Positions 57,829-64,000 of a stretch of DNA of 64,000 nucleotides are shown in pieces. The DNA lies in the NCBI GenBank assembly GCA_907163375.1, contig CAJQUW010012497.1, forward strand, positions 62,001 to 126,000, written 5' to 3'. Below the pieces are notes generated by a model that did not search any database, was not told the DNA's origin, and saw nothing but the letters and a program-made list of their open reading frames with translations. Source of the stretch: Prostheceraeus crozeri. Taxonomy: Eukaryota; Platyhelminthes; Polycladida; Euryleptidae. The stretch's first letter is position 1; every line of letters starts with the position of its first letter. The translations under genes and the position numbers were made by a program.

Positions 57829-60429
57829 GGGCAATTCCACGGTAAAAACGACACGGAGGGCAAATTTTAAAACGCATTATTTTCTCTCAGTGACTTGTGT
57901 TTTCTTGAAAGGATATCCGAAGCCATTAGGAATCACAAAATTTATCGCTTAGACACACCTCTTCTACTAATAAATTCAATTTTTGAATATCTTGCTATTT
58001 TTAAGATATTAAAAATACAATCCCTTTGAAACCTTTTGAAACAATGTAGGCAGTGTTAGAAATGGAATTCCAAGTAGTCTATACTGCGTTATATTATTAT
58101 TGATACTCCTTTGTCGAAGCTCAAACAATATTCTCTGTCAAGGATATAATTTCTTCCGATTTTTTGACACGAGTTTGAATCTTAGTATAAATGTTCGTTC
58201 GTGACCAGATATCTACTATTTTTCTATCTTCTACTGGATCAATTTTATCTAGCACAAATTTATGCATATGTAAATGATGCCCTAGGCTACCGTGACCTTC
58301 GACTGAAATTTGATTATGAGGGGTTAATATTTACGACCGTCGGAAGAAAAGAGATGAGTGTTCGTTCGTGACTGTGCACTATGTTCGTTCGTGACTGTGG
58401 TATTGTTTTCGTTCGCGACATGACCACAACTTCACAATTATCCCATCCCGCAAACTTGAACTAGAAATAAGCTATGAAAAGACCTTTCAGGTAACAAAGA
58501 GGACAATGTATCAATTCAGGAGAGCTTAAAAAATATTGAATAGGCCTATATGCAACAGGAAAATATAAAATGTTTCATGGTCACTTCGGACGAGATGAAA
58601 AAATTTACCGATCACGACTGTCTATTGTGTGATCTACTTCCACTGGTCGAATGTCAGATTTCTGTACCCATGCAACATCACTTGTATCAGAAATCATGTA
58701 GATTGATTGCGAGCATTCCTTGAGAAACTGCACCTCATAATCATTATCAGCTAGAGATTGGATGATTCCGATGAAGTTCTTGGTGGTGCCACGACTTGTG
58801 CTGACACTAGCGATGACCATATCACCGACACGAACCTCGTTGATAATGGATGGAGGAGCACAATCTACGTAGACGATTGAGAATGGACGTCGAACTAGTT
58901 GCTGATTGTCTTTGGCTATCCACTGATGATCCGTCTGAACACCGGTCATCTTTGGTGCGTTCTCAATAATATTCTGTAACTGGTGATAAGTACAATCAAT
59001 GTCACCGGACGACACGACCGTGCCTACAATTTTACTGTTGCACTCGTTGAGACAGGTAACGAACTGTTCAGCACTCTGTACCTGGTAACGTCTCGAGCGA
59101 ACACAGTCCCAAACCATCCGTTTTGCAGAACCTCCGACTCCGTCAACACACCCTTTACCATGAGCCGTCGCAAAGAAGTTCCAGCTAATCTGCAGACCAT
59201 ACTTCCTCGCAAAATGATTCAGCAGCATGGCAGTGTACCGGTTCTTGAATTGGGATGCAGGTCCGTCACTCCAGAATATCAGTTCTTGCACTTCCGATGT
59301 GACAATTGATTCAATGATTGTCTGGAGATAATAAGACACTGATCGTTTTGAGTGATCCAGATCGTCACTGACCATCACACGGCAGCTAGGGTAGTCGTTG
59401 AACTTGAATACGCAGACAACAAACAAAGACAACTGTTTCTGCTTCCAGTGGGCGCTCTGAACCTCATCCTGGAAGGGACATGTTGCATTTTCACTGAAGT
59501 CAAAGTGAACCAGTATGCGTTCTGAGGATGCCAGCTCTTTGTCCTTGCGGTACATTGCTTGTTGATTTCTTTTCAGTAGATGATGCAGCTGGAACTGTGG
59601 CAGTAAAGCTTGGAATGCCTCACTCACTTCCATTGCTGACATAATTGTGTCGTGGCAAGCAATAGTCTCGCCAGAGAAGCCTTTCTGCCATCTCTTGACT
59701 GTAACAGTCAAATCCACATCCTGGTCGATCGCGTTCTCCGATATTCGTTGACCATTGGCACACTCGTCGCATGTGTTCTTCAGGCAATCTGGCTTAGCAT
59801 CAGGACACAGTGCATTGTCAACAATCCAATTAGAATGATAACACGGTAATGTCGTCAATCCCGCAGATGAGGCTGCATTTAGAAAGCACATAAAGTTTTC
59901 ATGAAGCACACAGCAGCAAACGTTCGTGAATGAACTTGTATGACAAAAAAACGACGAATGCCAATAGATATTCGATGCCCAACACGAAGCAAATGTTCCG
60001 AAATGATTAACTTTATCTTTATACAAAGGAATGCATGGAGCGCGTTTGTGACTGATTTCTTTTTCGAATATGTTTTCTGATGAAGTTGGACAAAATGTTC
60101 GTTCGTGACTGTTCGTTCGTGACCGCACTTCTCGAAACTTATGAACTGCTAGTAATCAAATGTTTCTAGATTTCTTTTCAGCATTTAAGTTGATCAAATA
60201 GCATACTAGTCTATTCAATCAGAGCAAATTTCGTGATGAAGAATCCAGAGCTTTGGAGGTTATTAACGTTTACGTTTTTTTCGAAAAAGTCGTGTCGTTC
60301 TGTGTTTGTTCGTGACCACTCAAACTATTGTATTTTAAACCATCAAATGCACATTTTTTCATCGGTTTGGCTAGTGTTTCATAAACAGTGAATCGTGCAC
60401 AGTTCGTTCGTGACTGCGTGGAATTGCCC
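57829..60429 (-). mobile_element. DNA transposon of unassigned superfamily
   Basis: 2601 bp with 13-bp perfect terminal inverted repeats GGGCAATTCCACG (57829-57841 and 60417-60429), flanked by TA runs that hide any target duplication. Near both ends the word GTTCGTTCGTGAC[TC]G recurs in one direct orientation: about 58193, 58361, 58383, 60097, 60111 and 60402, with degenerate forms near 58408, 59918 and 60303. The copy at 60402-60416 abuts the right terminal repeat. A single long frame on the minus strand encodes a putative DDE-type transposase. The ends and protein do not match any superfamily whose diagnostic features I can state with confidence. Confidence 0.85.
58605..60128 (-). CDS. Putative transposase with DFSEN / SDG / HGKG motifs
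   Basis: An open frame of 507 codons. Its first 80 or so codons run through the terminal repeat array and an acceptor-like TTCTAAATGCAG (about 59875), so the real protein probably starts in an upstream exon or near MCFLNAASS. The conserved part has a Cys cluster (CPDAKPDCLKNTCDEC), then VHFDFSENATCP, MVSDDLDHSK, FWSDGPASQFKNR and FFATAHGKGCVDGVGG. This pattern is familiar from uncharacterised invertebrate and fish proteins and looks like an RNase-H-fold core with Asp in DFSEN and SDG as likely metal ligands (inference). Residues about 432-507 form the extra C-terminal module also found on the two pogo-like proteins here. Confidence 0.75.
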   Translation of the reverse strand: MRSRTNSHERTFCPTSSENIFEKEISHKRAPCIPLYKDKVNHFGTFASCWASNIYWHSSFFCHTSSFTNVCCCVLHENFMCFLNAASSAGLTTLPCYHSNWIVDNALCPDAKPDCLKNTCDECANGQRISENAIDQDVDLTVTVKRWQKGFSGETIACHDTIMSAMEVSEAFQALLPQFQLHHLLKRNQQAMYRKDKELASSERILVHFDFSENATCPFQDEVQSAHWKQKQLSLFVVCVFKFNDYPSCRVMVSDDLDHSKRSVSYYLQTIIESIVTSEVQELIFWSDGPASQFKNRYTAMLLNHFARKYGLQISWNFFATAHGKGCVDGVGGSAKRMVWDCVRSRRYQVQSAEQFVTCLNECNSKIVGTVVSSGDIDCTYHQLQNIIENAPKMTGVQTDHQWIAKDNQQLVRRPFSIVYVDCAPPSIINEVRVGDMVIASVSTSRGTTKNFIGIIQSLADNDYEVQFLKECSQSIYMISDTSDVAWVQKSDIRPVEVDHTIDSRDR

Positions 60430-60456
60430 ATATATATATATATATATATATATATA
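60430..60456. repeat. (TA)n run right of the unclassified transposon
   Basis: A TA run directly joining the transposon end to the Penelope fragment. Confidence 0.9.
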
Positions 60457-60818
60457 CTAGTAAAATAATAGTAACTACAGATGACAATGAAAAAATGGTA
60501 TATATTGGGCAAACAGAAAATGACTTTAAAACACGATACAGAAATCACAAGACGTATTTTACCAACTTAAATTATGAGAACGAAACAGCATTATCCAAAC
60601 TAACATGGTCGCTAAATAACAACAACAAAAAATACGAAGTGAAATGGGAAATAGTGGACCAAACGACACCATACAAATGTGGAACAAGACGATGTAATCT
60701 ATGTCTCTTAGAGAAATACTACATCCTTACCTGTAAAGAAAAAGACCTGAACAAAAAAAGTGAATTGATATCAATATGTAGACATAGACGTAAATTCCTG
60801 TTATCAAGTGTGAAATGA
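60457..60818 (+). mobile_element. Penelope-like element, 5'-truncated GIY-YIG endonuclease end
   Basis: The last about 115 codons of a Penelope-like retroelement. The frame runs from VTTDDNEKMVYIGQT, the GIY-YIG start, through FKTRYRNHKTYF, LSKLTWSLNNN, and the Cys-containing CNLCLLEKYYIL, to ELISICRHRRKFLL and a TGA. The reverse transcriptase is missing; the sequence upstream is a TA run. Loss of the 5' part is normal for these elements. No stop interrupts the remaining piece. Confidence 0.82.
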
Positions 60819-61789
60819 TATCTCAACATACACATTAAACATTACATCATAACTATACCGTCATCAAATATCACGGTCATTTTTGTAATTCGTATCCTTT
60901 ACCATCTTTTGAATAACTTGTCCTTTTCTACGCTTTGAAGATTGTATTAACATGAAACTTTTAGTATACTCGAAGTTGCGTAATTAATTCTTTTGATTTA
61001 AAGAAAGATTTGTGGAAAGGAGTAGACTGTGTAGAGTACCGTAGAACGCCCTAACTTTAGCCAGGCGTCCTAACTTAAGCCACCGGTGGTGCATGACTTC
61101 AATCTTATTTTTTTCTGATATGATGCATTTACGATGCACCACTACAGCTTGAAATATTCATCTGATACCACAGCACTGCAAAACTACTCTCTATCTTGTC
61201 ATATTTCCAGTTATGACTTCATGGCTGAATCTTTTCCAAAAACATGCATTTTTGGCATTTGGAATTTGGCATGGTGGAATCGGTTGAAACGTCAAATACG
61301 TTGCTCATACACTGTTTTAACATATTAATGGAGTTTCAAGTGGCAACTTTAACTTTGCTTACTTTTAAATGGGGTGGCTAAAGTCAGGACGTCAAATTCA
61401 GGAAAATGTCCTAACTTCAGCCACTTATGTGAGTGAAGTTATGCTTGATTTATTTGAAATTTGGTCCCTACTGCATCTACTCCTTTTCAACTTCCTCAGA
61501 CGTCCGATGTTCACAAATTCAAAGTCGATATATCAATAGCTAGACTTTATTGTACACTGTACATTCAACATGTACATGTACCGATGTCAGCTTGACCGGT
61601 ATATCTAATTACACCCATAAGAAAATGCTATTCTATACTGTTTCCGCATCTTGAAACTGAAGGAGATTTCAATTAATCCAGTAATGCGAATTGAACAATG
61701 CACCTTCCATTCTTGAGAATGAAGTAATTGATATTTTTAGCAATGTCGTCACTAGAAAAATGGTTTCTTGGAAAACATCTTCCCAGTGG

Positions 61790-61797
61790 TATAAATA
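61790..61797 (+). promoter_or_regulatory. TATA box of the second pogo-like element
   Basis: TATAAATA lies 86 bp before the transposase ATG at 61876, with a start-site-like TTCTCATTCGG about 35-40 bp downstream. The position fits a compact transposon promoter. Confidence 0.55.
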
Positions 61798-61875
61798 GCG
61801 AGGTCCTCGTAAAACCTTATTTCTCATTCGGACGATCAACAGTCAAACAACAGACTTGGCTACGTTAACACGTGT

Positions 61876-63557
61876 ATGGCTCCATTCAAACGAAAATATG
61901 CAAGTTCGTCTGCTGACTCTATTGAAAAAGCAATATGTGCTGTACATCGTGGCACCAGTTTACGAGCAGTGGCCAAAGAACATGGAGTGAATAGACATAC
62001 TCTCAAGAACAGAATCTCCAATCAACATCGCGGCTCCTATGGAAGACCAACGGCTTTAGATGCAGATATTGAGGCACATATAGCCAAACGCTTTGTACTC
62101 TTGTGTGATTGGGGATTTCCTGTTACATCAGATGACTTGAAATTCATAGTGAAGGATTACCTCTACGCTTCACGAATCACAATCAGTTGTTTCAGAGACA
62201 ACATCCCCGGGAGCAAATGGATCAGGAACTTCATACGGCGCAATGGCTTATCTCGTCGAAATGTGTCAAGTATAGCGCGACGTCGTGCAGCCGTTGACAA
62301 GACAATTATCACTGACTACTTCAACGAATTGAAGAGAACTGTTGAGGATGTTCCGGCCGAAAACATCGTGAACTACGATGAGACGGCTCTCGTGGACGAC
62401 TCTGGAAAAAGGAAATGCATCGTCAAGAGAGGAACGAAATACGCGGAAGCTGTCGCCAATCACTCTAAATCAGGTATTTCTGTTATGTTTGCGGGGTCTG
62501 CGAACGGAGACCTTCTCCCCCCTTACGTTGTTTATAAATCCAAAAACCTGTGTAAACAATGAACAGTCGGTGGACCTGACGGAGCCAAGTGCACATTCAC
62601 CAAATCTGGATGGTTTGACGATTTGTGTTTCGCTGATTGGTTCAGATCGGTTTGTCTGCCATATCTCAGGAGGAAAACGGGACCCAAAATTCTGATCCGT
62701 GACAATCTGTCGTCACACATCAACAAAGAAGTCATCGACTTGTGCCATCATCATGACATTCGATTTGTGTGCTTGCCACCAAATTCATCTCATATCACGC
62801 AGCCTCTCGATGTTGCATTCTTTTCTTCTTTGAAGAGAATTTGGAGGTCCATTGTAAGTGACTGGCGTCTCACACAAGAGGGACAGAAGCATGTTGTCAT
62901 GCCGAAATCTTCCTTCCATTGAAGCTTCGTGATCTATGCAACAGATTGAATTTGGACAACTTGAAGAGTGGTTTCTCTGCGTGTGGAATCTTTCCATTCA
63001 ATCCAGAAGCTGTATTGAAAAGGCTGCCTCAAGTGTTGGAGTCCTCTGAAAGTCAAAATCACTTCGATGATGTCATCGTCAATCATTTGCAACAACTTAG
63101 ACATGGACAGTCAGTGGATAGCTCTGGTCCATCCCGAGCGCGCAGAACGAAACTCAATGTTGTCTCTGTCAGAGACATTGGCGACACTGACTTGGATTTC
63201 GAGGGTAATGTGGGCCCCATCGACGAACTTAATGTCAATCGTGAACCTTCCATCGATGAACATGATGATGAATCTCAATCGAAGCCACAAATAAATCAAG
63301 GAGATTTTGTTCTTGTTAAACTCGCAGTTGATGGTAGATCATTCCACAAACACTTTGTGGCACAAGTGTTGCAGGTAGTAAACCAAAACGATATTGAAGT
63401 GTCGTTCCTGAAAAGAGTTTCGGAAACTTCATACGTCTTCCCAGAGAAAGAGGACCAAAGTTCTATTTCACCGGATGAAATTGTAGAGACTATGTGTGCT
63501 ACTCCCGATCGTCGTGGTTTGGTTTGGACTATTGATTGTTACATAGACAAACAATAG
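61876..63557 (+). pseudogene. pogo/Tigger-like transposase with one stop and one frameshift
   Basis: The N-terminal helix-turn-helix (LRAVAKEHGVNRHTLKNRI) is followed by YGRPTALD, an AT-hook-like GRP. A second DNA-binding segment has WIRNFIRRNGL. The core has Asp168 (VNYDETALVD), then LIRDNLSSH and ITQPLDVAFF, the last two spaced 35 apart as in DD35D pogo transposases. A TGA at about 62560 replaces what is probably a Trp codon before TVGGPDG. One base too many near 62910 shifts the frame after PKSSF. The last frame (62919-63557) includes GFSACGIFPFNPEAVLKRL and the C-terminal module GDFVLVKL ... VSFLKRV ... SPDEIVETM (63300-63554). The element's gene is therefore recently disabled. Confidence 0.9.
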
Positions 63558-64000
63558 ACTGTACTTACGTATGTATGAGTCAAGAATTTTTATACTTTGA
63601 TATTTTTGTAGTTATAATGTCATCCAGTTACGTGTTTTGTTATCCAAAGTTCACAATAGATAGAATATTTCCATAAGAACTTCTCATTCATTCTTAGTCT
63701 AATTCGTACTGATACAATCATTAAGTTCAATTCTATCATGTAGGAGGCTTTTGAAAACAAAGTGGCTAAAGTTTGGGCAAGCAGTCCTAACTTAAGCCAC
63801 CGCCTTTAGGCCTAGAAAAAACATACTTAAAATATTTTTTTAACAATGACATCATAGAAGTAACTGGAGACCACTCCCATTAATCCAACTAACGCATATT
63901 TAAAGAAAGTTATCCCGAATTTGATTAAAAAATTGAAAAAACTACGTGCAAGTGGCTAAAGTTACGGCGTTCTACGGTAAGTTTGTTTGCCAGAAACTGT

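Larger units (their letters stand above)
61039..63977 (+). mobile_element. Second pogo/Tigger-like DNA transposon
   Basis: 2939 bp flanked by TA (61037-61038 and 63978-63979). Ends match over about 25 bases as inverted repeats (CCGTAGAACGCC[CG]TAACTTT). Subterminal direct words TCCTAACTTAAGCCACCG occur at 61068 and 63785, and GTGGCTAAAGT near 61370 and 63763. Size and layout are close to the element at 46957, but the ends differ, so it is a separate family. The transposase gene has two breaks. Confidence 0.93.

Overview
This is AT-rich nuclear DNA of an animal, most likely an invertebrate. The evidence is a split cytosolic-type HSP70 gene with GT-AG introns and a dense mix of animal transposons: Ty3/Gypsy LTR element, hAT, pogo/Tigger-like, piggyBac, Penelope and LINE. 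I see no prokaryotic features. The species cannot be named from the sequence.

The window is built around one large duplication. Copy A (about 50-20225) and copy B (about 27778-55233, fully collinear with A up to about 18990) are nearly identical by eye. Each holds the same minus-strand HSP70 gene (four coding exons), the same intronic foldback repeats, the same BED-finger hAT derivative in intron 1 and the same Gypsy-type element with the same target duplication. Copy A HSP70 reads as a full 640-residue chaperone. Copy B has a one-base deletion in coding exon 1 and is a pseudogene as written. Both copies end in EEVY instead of the usual EEVD. A third, scrambled partial copy (about 55234-57775) joins HSP70 intron 1, a stretch from beyond the Gypsy element, and a LINE fragment.

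Copy B carries three DNA transposons that copy A lacks, so A shows the exact empty sites: a hAT element (32537-34987), a pogo-like element with an intact 580-residue transposase nested in an LTR (46957-49908), and a piggyBac element at a TTAG target (51628-54722). After the mosaic come a DNA transposon whose superfamily I cannot name (57829-60429), a Penelope GIY-YIG fragment (about 60457-60818) and a second pogo-like element (61039-63977).

The spacer between A and B (20226-27777) has no recognisable gene. Near its right end is a compound repeat: 11 copies of a GTGGTGCAGAGACAGG-like motif, a short TA run, 8 inverted-sense CTCCTGCCCCAC motifs, then about four 125-130 bp tandem units.

The most interesting signal is a similar C-terminal module of about 75-85 residues (G/S-D-[FM]-hydrophobic start, a 'V-x-F-L-[KR]' core, a 'D-I' ending). 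It sits on three transposases: both pogo-like proteins and the unrelated unclassified one. This suggests a shared accessory, possibly chromatin-reading, domain that different transposons have acquired. A key caution is that A and B could be two haplotypes placed in tandem by the assembler rather than a true duplication.
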